Origin: Selaginella moellendorffii
Taxonomy: Eukaryota > Streptophyta > Lycopodiopsida > Selaginellales > Selaginellaceae
Assembly: GCF_000143415.4 (NCBI RefSeq)
Contig: NW_003314264.1
Coordinates: forward strand, 388,124-452,123
Direction: 5' to 3'
Length of the DNA: 64,000 nucleotides
A program made the translations under genes and the position numbers. Position 1 is the stretch's first letter, and the number at the start of each line of letters is the position of its first letter. The notes under the pieces are model-generated. The model saw only the letters and a list, made by a program, of their open reading frames with translations, was not told the origin of the DNA and ran no database searches. Below are positions 20,983-32,689 of this stretch, piece by piece.

Positions 20983-21172
20983 AGTCAATCAAACGACCTA
21001 AGCTTGTGAGAGAGAGATTGGGAGCTTTAATCCTTTTTTTTCGTTTTTCATTCCAGAGCTCGAACCAACAAACAAGCAAGAGATATGCAAAAGAGAGAGA
21101 GAGAGAGATAGAGCAGCTAGCATAGAAAGGACACAACAATCAAGTCAAGCAGCTCGCTCGCTGCAGATAGAT

Positions 21173-21694
21173 CTAAGAGAGCTGGCCACAGTCGGCAATC
21201 ACCACGGGCTTGCTCGTCTTGCCCGAGGAGCTGCCCACCTTCTCGATGTCCTTGACGATGTTGAGCCCCTCCACAACCTGGCCGAAGACGACGTGCTTGC
21301 CATCGAGCCAGGAGCAGGGCACGGTGCAGAGGAAGAACTGGGATCCGTTGGTGTTGGCCCCGGCGTTGGCCATGGACAGCACGCCCGCGCCCGTGTGCTT
21401 CTTGTTGAAGTTCTCGTCCGCGAACTTCATGCCGTAGATGGACTCGCCGCCCGTGCCGTTCCCGGCCGTGAAGTCGCCGCCCTGGCACATGAAGTCGGGG
21501 ATGACGCGGTGGAACTTGGAGCCCTTGTAGTGCAGCGGCTTGCCGCTCTTGCCGATACCCTTCTCACCCGTGCACAGCGCGCGGAAGTTCTCCGCCGTCT
21601 TGGGCACAGTGTCTGCGTACAGCTCCATCACGATGCGCCCGGCGGGGCTACCGCCGATGGCGATGTCGAAGAAGACCTTGGGATTGGCAGCCAT
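21173..21694 (-). CDS. Cytosolic cyclophilin (peptidyl-prolyl isomerase)
   Basis: An intron-less 173-residue protein made of one cyclophilin domain. Active-site residues are present: '[16 protein letters not shown]' (Arg, Phe, Gln), '[20 protein letters not shown]' (Phe, Trp, His). It has the plant-type seven-residue insertion 'KSGKPLH' and the paired cysteines (Cys in 'RALCTGEKG' and in 'IADCGQLS') linked to redox control in plant CYP18/19 proteins. There is no signal or transit peptide, so it is cytosolic. It catalyses Xaa-Pro isomerisation and should bind cyclosporin A. The third codon position is almost all G or C, in line with high expression. Confidence 0.97.
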   Translation of the reverse strand: MAANPKVFFDIAIGGSPAGRIVMELYADTVPKTAENFRALCTGEKGIGKSGKPLHYKGSKFHRVIPDFMCQGGDFTAGNGTGGESIYGMKFADENFNKKHTGAGVLSMANAGANTNGSQFFLCTVPCSWLDGKHVVFGQVVEGLNIVKDIEKVGSSSGKTSKPVVIADCGQLS

Positions 21695-21915
21695 GGGAGC
21701 GGAGCGAAGATGAACAGCGCAAGAGCAAGGGAGTGAGAGAAAGACCTAGGAGGAGAGAGGAAAGCGCAAACAGCGATTTTTATTTATTTTCAGTCAGTCC
21801 TGCGCGGATCCGACGGCTGTGCTTCGGCTGGGCCAAGCAACGGCCCCGATAGCGCCGACGACTAGGGCAGCCAGGGCGCATATCTTTTGATACCACCTTG
21901 ATCTTATGGGAATAG

Positions 21916-22146
21916 TTAGTGCTGCTGCGAGCGACGAATGAAGGGAGGGTGTGGATTGTGGGCCAATCCCTCCAGCACCAGCAGCCTGTCCAGCAGCTCC
22001 ATCTTCTCCTGCTGCAGTGCCTTGACCTCGGACTGGGTGGACTCGAGCTCCTCCAGAAGTGCGCAGCTCTCCTCTTGCAGCACCCGCAGCTTGCGTTTCA
22101 CCCCGCGCTGCTGCTGCTGCTGCTGCTGCTGCAACTCATGCTCCAT
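21916..22146 (-). CDS. Short coiled-coil protein, ORF 2 of a likely dicistron
   Basis: 76 residues: 'MEHELQQQQQQQQRGVKRKL' followed by a continuous heptad stretch ('LQEESCALLEELESTQSEVK', 'ALQQEKMELLDRLLVLEGL') and a short polar tail. I do not recognise a family. The eight Gln codons are a gca/cag-type microsatellite. The ATG is 10 nt after the TAG of the LYR gene on the same strand and no separate promoter space exists, so it would have to be translated from the same mRNA or from an internal start. It could be a non-functional 3'UTR frame, but the heptad regularity argues for a protein. Confidence 0.55.
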   Translation of the reverse strand: MEHELQQQQQQQQRGVKRKLRVLQEESCALLEELESTQSEVKALQQEKMELLDRLLVLEGLAHNPHPPFIRRSQQH

Positions 22147-22156
22147 AATCCTTGCG

Positions 22157-22597
22157 CTACTCGCCTCTCTCGCCTGAGGCCCGATCTCGCGCCATGGCCG
22201 CCTTGTGCTTGTCCACCAACTTGTCCACCGCCGCCTCCACCGCGTCCCTGCCGGTGACGAGCAGCTTGGCGATCACCTCCGGGTCCCTCTCGTGCCGCGC
22301 TTGCTCAAACTCCTGCCTCGCGCTCGCGCGCAACAGGTCCCGCCACAGAATGCCGTCCTCGTTGGGCCACACGAATGCCCTCGACGCGCGAAAGATGTCG
22401 CGGTAGAGCTCGATTGCCTCCCTGCGCGTGCTCGTCAGCCGTGCCCTCTCCGCCACCAAATCTTCGTCCTGCCGCTTCTTGGAAGACTTGGGAGCCAAGA
22501 ACTTCTCAAACAAACCTTCCAGTGTGTCCGGCCCGAAAAACGGCAGCCCGCTCATCCCTCGTACAGGCACCAGCAGCGTTGCCGCCCTCCTCGCCAT
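22157..22597 (-). CDS. LYR-motif (Complex1_LYR-like) protein
   Basis: A single-exon, 146-residue protein. The N-terminus (MARRAATLLVPVRGMSGLPF) looks like a mitochondrial presequence. The LYR motif is 'TRREAIELYRDIFRASRAFV', followed by 'RASARQEFEQARHERDPEVI' and 'KLLVTGRDAVEAAVDKLVDK', the three-helix layout of small LYRM proteins with their downstream Phe. LYRM proteins bind acyl carrier protein in the matrix and help Fe-S delivery or assembly of respiratory complexes and ribosomes; which of these applies here is not clear. The start is 63 bp from the divergent beta-galactosidase start. A coiled-coil ORF follows after 10 nt. Confidence 0.85.
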   Translation of the reverse strand: MARRAATLLVPVRGMSGLPFFGPDTLEGLFEKFLAPKSSKKRQDEDLVAERARLTSTRREAIELYRDIFRASRAFVWPNEDGILWRDLLRASARQEFEQARHERDPEVIAKLLVTGRDAVEAAVDKLVDKHKAAMARDRASGERGE

Positions 22598-22660
22598 CGC
22601 CTTTCCATAGACCTAGCTTTTAATTACTGCACACTATACCCTTTCTAAAGGGGACCGGCC
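22598..22660. promoter_or_regulatory. 63-bp gap between divergent start codons
   Basis: This short stretch must hold the core promoters and 5' leaders of both the LYR gene (minus) and the beta-galactosidase gene (plus), unless initiation lies inside the coding regions. It contains tttaattactgc and a weak TATA-like cactataccc at about 22633. Nothing else is recognisable. Confidence 0.5.
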
Positions 22661-25600
22661 ATGGCCAGATTCCTGCTGCTCCTCCTCGCGTTGCTGCTGC
22701 TCTTGGCGGGGGGCAGCGCCACCAACATCTCTTACGACCACAGAGCTATCATCATCGGCGGGCAGCGCAGGATTCTCATCTCCGGATGCCTTCACTACCC
22801 CCGCGCTTCTCCCCAGGTTCTCTACATTCTTGCCTGCTGCACGCGCGAGCTCCTTTTGTTCATGCGCTCTCGTGCTTGCAGATGTGGCCGGCCCTGATCC
22901 GCAACGCCAAGGAGGGCGGCCTCGACATGATCGACACGTACGTCTTCTGGGATGGTCATGAGCCCTCGCCCGGAATCGTAAGTGGAAACAAAGCATTCAT
23001 CAACTCGACATGTGCTTGTGACAGTATAATTTCCAAGGCCGCTACGATCTCATCCGCTTCCTCAAGCTGGTGCACCAAGCTGGCCTCTACGTCAACCTCA
23101 GAATCGGACCTTATGTCTGTGCGGAATGGAACTTCGGGTACGCTTCAAGCTCTCTTGCTTTCTAGCTAATCCTGTTTGTCTTCTCTTCTTTTCCTGCAGC
23201 GGCTTCCCGGCTTGGCTGCTGAAATTGCCTGGCATTCAGTTTAGAACACATAATAGAGCTTTCGAGGTTGACGTCGTTGCCTGTCAACGAAAGCCGTGCC
23301 TCTGAATAACAAGTCGCGTGGTGGCTGTGCGCAGGACAAGATGGAGGAGTTTGTGAGGAAGATTGTGGACATGGTGAAATCGGAGCAACTGTTTGCATCC
23401 CAGGGCGGTCCAGTTCTATTCTCTCAGGTGACTGGCACTTCTTTTCTTGATGCTAAAACCTTTGATATTCGGGCTGGCAGATTGAGAATGAATATGGGAA
23501 TGTTCAAGGGTCTTATGGAACCAATGGAAAGACTTATATGCTTTGGGCGGCACGAATGGCCAAAGACTTAGAAACAGGTGTTCCCTGGATAATGTGCAAG
23601 CAGCCCGATGCTCCGGATTACATTGTGAGTGATGGTCACTCTGCATTCTTTTGTGGCACTCACAGACTCTTTTCTGTTTGTGCTGAAGATAAACACATGC
23701 AACGGGTATTATTGTGATGGCTGGAAGCCGAACTCCAGAGACAAGCCAGCAATGTGGACGGAAAACTGGAGTGGCTGGTTTGTTGTTCTTCATTCTATCC
23801 GCCATCTGATGTCTCCTTTCCAGGTATCAATTATGGGGCGAGGCTGCTCCCTATAGAACTGTTGAAGATGTGGCCTTTGCGGTGGCCCGTTTCTTCCAGA
23901 GAGGAGGTGTTGCTCAAAACTACTATATGGTACGTATGCTGCACGATCTTGAGCAACATTTACTCATGCCAGAGAGATGCCAGTACTTCGGAGGTACTAA
24001 CTTTGGTCGAACATCTGGAGGCCCCTTCATTACCACTAGTTACGACTACGATGCGCCACTTGATGAGTTTGGTACATGCATGCCTACTACTCGTCGAGGA
24101 AATGCTTACTTCTTATTCCTTACAGGAATGCTTAGACAGCCAAAGTGGGGTCACCTAAAGGAGTTACATGCGGCCCTTAAGCTTTGTGAGACTGCATTGA
24201 CCTCTAATGATCCACTCTATTACACCTTGGGCCGCATGCAGGAGGTATAGCCATCTCCATTGTACCGGAGTTTCCATAATTCCAGATGGTACAGGCTCAC
24301 GTCTACTCGGATGGCAGCCTTGAAGCAAATTTCTCAAACTTAGCCACCCCGTGCGCAGCATTCTTGGCCAACATTGACACCTCCAGTGCCTCTGTCAAGT
24401 TTGGTGGAAATGTTTATAATTTGCCTCCATGGTCTGTCAGTATTCTTCCCGACTGTCGCAACGTGGTGTTCAACACTGCGCAGGTTTCTCGGAGGGTTTT
24501 CTTGTGTTTATTATGCTCATAGGATCACTTTTGCAGGTTTCAGCTCAAACGTCTGTAACGAAAATGGTAGCTGTGCAGAAACCTTCTTTAATTGAAGAGG
24601 TATCTGGCTCATATACTCCTGGATTGGTCGAGCAACTGGCTTGGGAATGGTTTCAAGAGCCTGTCGGAGGTTCTGGAATCAACAAGATTCTCGCTCATGC
24701 ATTGCTTGAGCAAATAAGTACGACAAATGACTCTACAGATTACTTGTGGTACTCTACGAGGTACAAAGTGCTTTTTTCACGTCCACTTTTTCGAAGCTCT
24801 TGTTCCGTGCTAGGTTTGAAATCTCGGATCAGGAGCTAAAGGGAGGAGATCCTGTTCTTGTAATCACGAGCATGCGGGATATGGTACACATTTTTGTCAA
24901 CGGAGAGTTTGCAGGTTGGCTGTAGTTTCTCGAACTTCACAATCTCATTCATGAAGCAGGGAGCACCAGTACCCTGAAATCGGGTGGACTATATGCAAGA
25001 GTCCAACAGCCTATTCATTTGAAAGCAGGAGTTAATCATCTGGCGATTCTCAGTGCAACTGTGGGCTTACAGGTGGAAAGTATAGTTGCTAGCCAGCTAC
25101 CATGTGACATAAGTAGTACTTTGCATGTAGAACTACGGCGCTCACTTGGAAACCCACGGAGCAGGCATCACCGGGTCTGTTTGGATACAAGGGCTTTCAA
25201 CGGGGACACGTAACTTGACTTCAGCACTGTGGCTACATCAGGTTTGCTAAGCTAAGGTTTGCTCCAAAATATAACTACAATTTACGAAGTGCAGGTTGGT
25301 CTAAACGGAGAGCATGATGCGATTACATGGTCCTCGACAACCTCATTACCTTTTTTTCAGCCTTTGGTGTGGTACAAGGTACAACAATTTCCATGCTCGG
25401 TTTCGCCATTACAAGAAACATCACATTTCCAGGCAAACTTCAACATACCCGACGGTGATGATCCTGTTGCCATCCATCTGGGTAGCATGGGCAAAGGCCA
25501 AGCTTGGGTGAATGGACACAGCCTGGGCAGGTTCTGGCCCGCCATCACTGCCCCCTCGACCGGGTGTTCAGACAGATGTGATTACCGTGGAACATATTAT

Positions 25601-26231
25601 AGCTCAAAATGCCTTTCTGGCTGTGGACTTCCATCGCAAGAGTGGTACGTCGACTGGTCGTCGATTTTTGTTGTTGAAACTTGCCAGCTCACTTTCTCCT
25701 CTCTTTGTTTACAAGGTATCACGTTCCACGAGAGTGGCTGGTAAACGAGAAGAATACACTGGTTTTACTGGAAGAGATTGGAGGGAACGTTAGCGGTGTC
25801 TCATTTGCATCAAGAGTAGTCGACAGAGTGTGCGCTCAAGTTTCAGAGTACAGCTTGCCACCTGTTGCACAATTCTCATCTCTGCCAGAGCTCGGGCTAA
25901 GCTGCTCTCCAGGCCAATTCATTTCCTCCATTTTCTTCGCCAGCTTTGGAAATCCGAAGGGTCGATGTGGGGCCTTCCAGAAAGGGAGCTGCCACGCTTT
26001 GGAATCTGAAACCATTGTGGAGAAGGTAATAAAGAAAGCCTGTCCTTTGTTTGCACATAGCAACTATAACTATTCCTTGCGCAGGCTTGCATTGGTAGAC
26101 AGAGCTGTTCCTTTGAGATATTCTGGAAGAATTTTGGAACAGATCCTTGTCCAGGGAAAGCAAAAACTTTAGCTGTGGAGGCAGCCTGTACTGAAGCTGT
26201 AGATTCCGCACCTACACTTGTACGTACGTGA
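22661..26231 (+). CDS. Beta-galactosidase (GH35) with C-terminal SUEL lectin domain
   Basis: About 19 exons. Signal peptide '[19 protein letters not shown]', then the GH35 barrel: '[20 protein letters not shown]', '[17 protein letters not shown]', '[18 protein letters not shown]', 'IENEYGN' (acid/base Glu), '[11 protein letters not shown]', 'WTENWSGW' (nucleophile Glu), '[20 protein letters not shown]'. Jelly-roll domains follow ('[11 protein letters not shown]', '[10 protein letters not shown]', '[20 protein letters not shown]'). The C-terminal SUEL-type galactose lectin is seen in '[20 protein letters not shown]' and '[13 protein letters not shown]'. The enzyme trims beta-galactose from pectic and arabinogalactan chains in the wall. 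I end it at the TGA after 'SAPTLVRT'; splicing from gtacgt in the same place would change only the last residues. 'ISGCLHYPR' has Cys where most relatives have Ser. Confidence 0.93.
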
Positions 26232-26786
26232 TACCATTTCTTGTATGATGTTCTCGATCGAGAGAGCCTGCTACCACTTAAAAGTTCAAACGAAGCAAGC
26301 AAATTGGTGCTTGCGCCAGTTTATTGGAGATGTTTATCATGAAAATGGTGTTGTCAAAATTATTTTCTTCTGTCCGCTCCGCTGTCTCTCCCGACCCTCC
26401 TATATACACAGCTCGCTCGCTCGCTTGCCACGCATATACCTTCAGATGGTGTTTGTTGTTCCTTTCATGTTTATTATCACTGCCTCCTCCCCCGGTTCTG
26501 TGTCTGGCCAGCTATATACACTGATTTTGTTTGATCAACCGCCTCCCTTTTCTTGCAATTCTCAGATGATCTGCCAGTGTCATGAAGAAGCACTGCTGTT
26601 GATGACGACGACGATGTGATGAGTCAAACTCTCTACTCAATCTCTCCTAGCCTATAGCTACAATCCCGACTTGTAAAGTACAGTGGAACTAACGCTTACC
26701 AGCCACAAAGAAAAAAAAAAGGAGGAACCGAAAACGAGAGGCAAATCTCCTCACCCCACCAAAACCGTGTTGCTGCCTTTGCTTTT
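26232..26786. other. Convergent intergenic region, no gene seen
   Basis: 555 bp between the stops of the beta-galactosidase and CSLA genes. It contains two TATA-like tatataca runs (about 26400 and 26514), a short gctc repeat at 26408-26425 and a tga/acg repeat near 26600. No coding exon or RNA gene is visible; it is most likely the two 3' untranslated regions. Confidence 0.6.
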
Positions 26787-29513
26787 CTAAGTGTTGGGAA
26801 CGTAAGTGCCAATGTAGCCAAAGCCCATGATGAAGAATGCGACCGCTTGCAAGTAGAGATAGATGTAGTAACGGTCGCGCCCGAACGCCAAATCGTAAGA
26901 CGCGCAAAAGAAGATGTACAGGCCGACGATCAGCTCCTGGACGAACAACCTGCACGTAGCACATGAAACACATGAAATCGCCGAGATATGTATGCTTGCC
27001 TTTCTCCGATCTTCTGCTTTGGTTTTTGCTTTAGTTTTGCAAACTTTATCTTGAGGGCGTCCCCGAGCTTCTCCGTCACAATCCACTCGTTGACACGGCC
27101 TATGTCCAGCAACCCGGTGATCGTCGCTTTGGTTCTGTGCATGGACATGACGTTCTCAAACAGGACCCAGAAAACTAGGAAGGGGAGTGACCTGTAGGGA
27201 AGCAACGTTAAGAATCAGATGTATAAGGGGATAACACTCACTTTGGAGTTGCCATGCAGTTTAGCAGCGTTATCATCGACGGAAGATAAATGGAGCCCCA
27301 CTTTGGTAAGTTGACCTCGGGCACCAGCACGCATGTTGGCACCACGACGCAGAAGAATATGAATGTGACAAGGTGTGCTACAATCTTCCGCACCAGAAAG
27401 AAAGAATAAAGAATGCTGAACTTCTTGAGCATGCTTACTTTCTGCGAAATCAACAACGTGCCCCAGTGGTGAGAAAGAAAAACTAAAAGCCTGCCGTTTG
27501 CGTTATGCGCGTACGTACCTTAGCAGCCAAAACCCCCGGAATCATCTTCCGAAAGAGGTTAGCCGGCCCACATGACCATCTGTGCTGCTGATAACGATAG
27601 GCCTTAAATGTACTGGGAAGCTCGTTCTTCACCTGAGAAACAGAGAAACCATATTACTTACTCTAAGCAAGGAAAAGGTACCAAACGTACCGAGAGGTCA
27701 TCTAGATAAACGAACTTCCAGCCCCTGAGCCCCGCACGGACTGCCAAGTCCATGTCCTCAACCGTGGTCCGACTGTTCCACCCTCCAGCTTCACTAATGG
27801 CCGCAATGCGCCAAACTCCAGCAGTGCCTGTTGTAGCAAGCAGCAAGCGTTTCGTAAGCGTGACCCTGTAGCTAGCTTATTACCTACCATTGAATCCAAA
27901 GAAAGCATAGGTTGCGGATCCCACAGATTGCTCCACGGTAAAATGGTAACTCAGCGACATCTCCTGCATCCGTGTCATCATGCACTCGTCGGCATTCACT
28001 GCTCCACATTGAAAGAGAGGAAAAAAAAGAAAAGAATAACGTCAATATCAGATCATTCAAGGGGCTGCCTGCTGGCCGCGCCTGAGACTGTGTGTGAGTG
28101 GTGGGAGAAAGAGAAAGAGGGGGATTCAAGCAACCCAAGGCATGCATGCATCATGCGGCATTGTTCTTGCAGGGAGCCGATGTTAATGAGCCCTAAAAAT
28201 GAGCAATTGGCGCGCAAATGCAACGCGCAAGAACTCGAGGAATCGTCGTCGTCGTCGCGTCGTCAGGGAGAGAGTAATTGAGTTGAGGGGCCGACACCCG
28301 TGCTACGTGGCCAGAATCCAGAGGACTTGACGACTGGGACGAGGCCACGTGGTGCGTGTGGCACAGACTGGCGCCACTTTATAGCCAAGGAGAAGCTTCC
28401 CGGGTGGTAAATCTCTCTTGTGCTTTACCCCTGTGCCGCGTGTCGGCGAGGCAAATCTATCTTCCCTCAAATCAAACCAGGCAGCAAAAGAGACACTACT
28501 ATCTCTCGCCTCACACACAGTCCTCTCGGGTCAACTAACTAATTCCTGGATCAAGACAACAAGACACACAAAATCAGCGGATGATCATCCCAGGGGAGAA
28601 TGGAAAATGCATCGCCCAGGTAAAATCAATCAATCAATCAGCCAGCCAGCCGGGTGAGACCAACGTACCGAATTTCCAGCGGGCTTGAACGAGACCAATG
28701 TCGGCGTTGTGCACCAGGTAGGGGATGGTCCGCCACAAGAAATCGGGCTCGGGCTGGAAATCCGCGTCGAAGATGGCCACATAGTCGCAGTCCTTGACGT
28801 AGCTGCGCTTCATGCCCTCCTTGAGCGCCCCCGCCTTGTAGCCATTCCTGTTGTCCCGGATCTCATACTTGATGTTCACCCCTTTGCTCGCCCATCTCTG
28901 GCACTCGAGCTCCACCAGATTCTGCGTGTAAAACATCCAATCACATCCATCCACATAGTTCCAAGAGGTGGAAGCTCTAGGCAAACCTTGATGGTGAGGT
29001 CGGTCGAATCGTCCAGGATTTGCACAATAATGCGGTCCGAAGGCCACGAGAGGCCACAAGCAGCGCCAATTGAGAGCTGGTACACCTGGGAGGAGAATCC
29101 AGACCAAAAAACCAAGCTAAACTTCGTTAGCCACAGCGAGAGGGTGGGCTAGGCATCGAATAGATCACCTCGCGCTCGTTGTACATGGGCACCTGGACCA
29201 GCACCATGGGATAGGCCGAATTGCCCGACTCGAGGTCGTCCTTGATGGGCTCCCACTTATACTTGTTCTCGGGCCTCTTGCCCGACAGCTTGACCAGCAC
29301 CATCACCAGCGCCATGTAGAGCCGCTCCACGAAGAGCATGAGCAGCATCACCAGGCAGATGTTGACGCCCACCTGCAATGCCGGGGCAATGTATGGCGCT
29401 CGAATCTGGAGCCACATCGCATTGATCTGGTCGATCATGCTCGGTTCCCCCTGCACGCCCTGCATTGTCTCGGGCAGCAGCCCCTCTGCCTGCGCGTGCG
29501 CAGCCTGATCCAT
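26787..29513 (-). CDS. CSLA: Cellulose synthase-like A, (gluco)mannan synthase
   Basis: About nine exons, start '[13 protein letters not shown]' at 29513. An N-terminal membrane helix ('[20 protein letters not shown]') precedes the GT2 domain: '[15 protein letters not shown]', '[11 protein letters not shown]' (first Asp motif), '[16 protein letters not shown]' (DxD), '[16 protein letters not shown]', '[12 protein letters not shown]' (catalytic Asp) and '[16 protein letters not shown]' (QxxRW). Four or more C-terminal helices end in '[12 protein letters not shown]'. The length and motifs match CSLA, which makes beta-1,4-mannan or glucomannan backbones in the Golgi from GDP-sugars. Most introns are short, but one (27999-28668) is 670 nt, far longer than the local norm. 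Confidence 0.93.
27999..28668 (-). other. Unusually long CSLA intron with promoter-like motifs
   Basis: The intron splits a Val codon between 'QARWKF' and '[13 protein letters not shown]'. It holds a palindromic G-box CCACGTGG (28345-28352), another ACGTGG (28305-28310), a TATA-like element (28378-28384; ctataaag on the minus strand), a gtc repeat near 28243 and a compound aatc/agcc repeat (28626-28650). No convincing ORF is nested inside. Confidence 0.7.
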
Positions 29514-30197
29514 TGCGGAATGCGGATGCAAACACCAAGATGGTGTCTAGCCTCTGCTGCTGGGTGGTTAATTCTCTCTAGCCAGCAGCTACCACTAGAG
29601 AGAGGGAGCTCCCGATCTGTTGGCTTATGCAAGCTGCATTGCGGCCCAGAGAAGTACTATAGCTTGTCTGGCTCAACCCAAAATTGAGCTGAGCAGACGC
29701 GAGCGAATCGATGTTCTAGTAACTAGCTATGCTGCTATACCACCAATTCATTCTTGGACCCCCAATCTGAATCTCAACCCCCTGCCTGGAGCCAAGGATC
29801 ACGTACATTTGGCTAGCTGCTGCATGAAGAATGCAAATCCTTGGAGGGACTTCGTCACAGTGCCCTTGGCGACGGATATTCCCGGTCCCCAACTTCGCAC
29901 GCTGCGGCAGCGGCACAGATCCAGTTGCCTGACGACGGACAGCGGCCTCGGTCAGCCGGCCTTGTCGCCAAAGAGTGGAGTCGAGTCGAGTCGAGTGAGA
30001 CACAAGCCAAAGGAAAGCTGATCGGGAGCTGATGAAAAGCTGCAATGTGTGAATGTGAGTGAGGGAAAGTGCTCGTCCACTCCAAATGCAAATAGTGCGT
30101 GCTAGCTAGCTAGGCCTCCCTCTCTTCTTCCTCTTCTTCTTCTTCTTTTCTTCTTTCTCCCGTGAACTTGCGATCGAAAGAAGAGGCCTAAATTTGC

Positions 30198-30245
<48 letters not shown>

Positions 30246-32689
30246 AGAGGGTTTGATGGAGGAAAGAGGGGTGCTGTTGTCCGTGGACGAAGAAATGTAT
30301 ACTAGTAGTGTGCGCAGCAGGCAGCTTTTTGGACCGAGTTGTTGTTAGCATGGAGCAATTAATCTACATTTTTAATCCCGCCATAGTTTAACCCTCTCCC
30401 CATGGCACAAGGTTGGTGCCGGTGGCCCCATTACCAGACTTTGATAGCTCGTCGGCAACACCACCACCACTGCAGCGGAAGCACAGCAGCAGCACCAGGC
30501 CAGGCCACCACAGTTTTGACGCACTTACCTACCATTCCGGATCGAATCGCGGCAAGAGCAACATCGGGCGGGCGATCAAGGAAGAAGAGAGGAAACTATG
30601 CCAATAAATCTGGCTCGTGAGTGACCCAGAGACCCCCGGACGGAGAATCGCGATTCAGCCACTCAAATCCACAGGAAAAGAATAGCAAAGCTGGATTCAA
30701 CCAGCCAAGCCGACTTAACCCAGCTGTCTTTTCTTAGTTTACAAACTTACCAGCGTAGGATTCACCATGCATAATACATAACAAGTATTTGATCGGGCTG
30801 GACTCTACTACTTGATCAGCGCTTGCTTGGATGTCAAAGCAGGCAGGCGCAGGAGAGACGACGCTGACACTCCAACGCCATCTCGCCCAAGCGCTTTAAA
30901 ACGACTCGCCCAACAAACGAACAAACGAAACCAGTCTGAGAGTGGCATGAGCCCGAGGCCCACGTTTCGTGTTCTTCCATTCTCGTACGTTCAACAACAT
31001 ATTACAACATATAATGCCTTGGCTCATCCTATCACAACTTCACAGCTTACTGAAAAGTTATTATTTTTGTATTTTTGTTATTAGAAGTTTGTGTGATTGC
31101 CAGCTTGAGTGGAGATTCCCCGTGACCTACCGACGGTCGTCGTGCTTGTTGCTCGGGCTAACGATAACAAAAGTGTGGGATTTGATTACATGCTCAAATC
31201 TCTGGTTTGTTGCAACAGGCTCTTCTTTAAACCATTAGGATGGCTACAAAGAAGCAACTTTTTCTTTTCTTTCCATGGGGGGGCTCCACGCTTGAACCAA
31301 TTGATATAGATGGATACATGTATACGCGCTCATCCTGTGTAGTAAAGTTGTAAAACTCTTGGTAAACTCTAGATACAGCACAGAGTACGCAGAGCTTATG
31401 TGGGGGGTTGGACTGCACTACTGTGCAAACGGGGGATCAGAGGAGGGAGAGGAGAGGAGAGGAGAGGGGGATCCATCCTTTCTTAAATGGGACGGTGGTG
31501 ATGTGAAGCTTTCCCCCAACGCCTTTTAATTGGTTTGCTACCTTCAGGTAGCTTGTCATGTCATGAAGACTCCAACTCTCTCTCTCTCCGTTACAAAGGC
31601 GATGTAAGTGAGATTTTCGCAGAACCAAAGGCTCTCTGTATGCTCTTGGGATTCATCGATCGACTCGATCACATTGTGCTTGAAAGATTGGCAAAAGTAA
31701 GCAGGTTGCAGGCCGTGGATTACTGTCGGCGAGACTTAGAGGACGGGATGCGACAACGGACACTGGCCAACAACAGCAGTCAGTTCAAAGAGCTACTTTT
31801 AGACTCGGACGTGTGTCCATGAAATCAAAACACAACAGGACCACCATGAAGCAAAGTAGCACGGGCCGTACAGATCCATTCCAACTCTCTTTGAATCAAC
31901 TTGAACTCCATCAACTTGAACCACCGAGAAAAACTAGAAAATGGAAAAACTGGTGTGAAGTCCTAAGCGTCAAGTTTCGTGTGGTCGGTTGGAACTTGAG
32001 TCGCATCTGGTGGATTTATAAATTTCGAGCCAAGTCGTCGGCTCTGACGGAGGCTCGCGGCCTACCGCTCGCTCCGTAGCACACGGCTTCCAAGTGCTTC
32101 TTTCCATTTTCTTTTGTGGTGTATTGTAGATTCGAAGTCTGGTAGGCGGTCGCGAGCTGGTGGAAGAATCGAGCCACCGATTCGGGCCCGCCTCGTTAGA
32201 AAGAAGATCCGAAGCAGCGCTAGCTACAGTGCAGCGGCAATACGGCATACGCTCATCAGAAAGAAAGGTAGAGTATAGGCTAGATTCAAGCCGTATGTTT
32301 GTACTGTGTATGCGATGGAGACCCATAACTTAACCCCGCTCCGGAAGATTTGCTAAGTTGGCCGACAAATGTATCTATAGTGAGTCTGGTGCTGGCCAGC
32401 TAGCTAGCCTTAATACTCATGCCTGGGAACAACAGCGTACCCACAAAAAGGAAGAAAATTGCAACTTCTTCTTCTTTGCTGTTCTTTCGCGTCCTCTCTC
32501 TCTCACTCTCACTCTCGCTCTCGCACAACTGAGCACAAACACACAACTTGAGCAATCAGATCGAAAGAGAAAAGAAAAAGGCGGACCTGCAATGTTTTGT
32601 CAATGGCACCGTACCACCGACTTACGCGACACGACATAGCAGCGTTGACGGGTATCGAACTCGCCTCCTCTAGAGCTGTTGTGACGTCG
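29514..32689. other. 3.2-kb gene-poor region between CSLA and the O-fucosyltransferase
   Basis: This is the divergent upstream space of CSLA (minus) and the O-fucosyltransferase (plus). Visible items are a gtcga pentamer repeat (29973-29998), a ttc-rich run (30121-30160), a perfect ga dinucleotide run (about 30205-30240), gagag-type repeats (31440-31470) and a ct-rich stretch (32495-32525) that may be the leader of the downstream gene. Open frames of up to ~118 codons exist, but none shows domain logic, exon signals or recognisable similarity. No tRNA, snRNA or precursor-miRNA hairpin was recognised. Confidence 0.6.
30200..30242. repeat. GA/CT microsatellite
   Basis: An almost uninterrupted run of ga dinucleotides (ct on the CSLA coding strand) about 700 bp upstream of the CSLA start codon. 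In plants, such runs often lie in 5' leaders or act as GAGA-type elements; no function is shown here. Confidence 0.9.

Noticed and set aside
26232-26620. Extra 3' exon of the beta-galactosidase gene
   Set aside because: Would need a ~340-nt intron and adds only about 18 residues without similarity to GH35 proteins; the stop at 26231 is simpler.
31535-31822. 95-codon plus-strand frame in the gene-poor region
   Set aside because: Reads superficially like a soluble protein ('LLGFIDRLDHIVLERLAKVS'), but there is no family match I know, no splice partners and no promoter signal.
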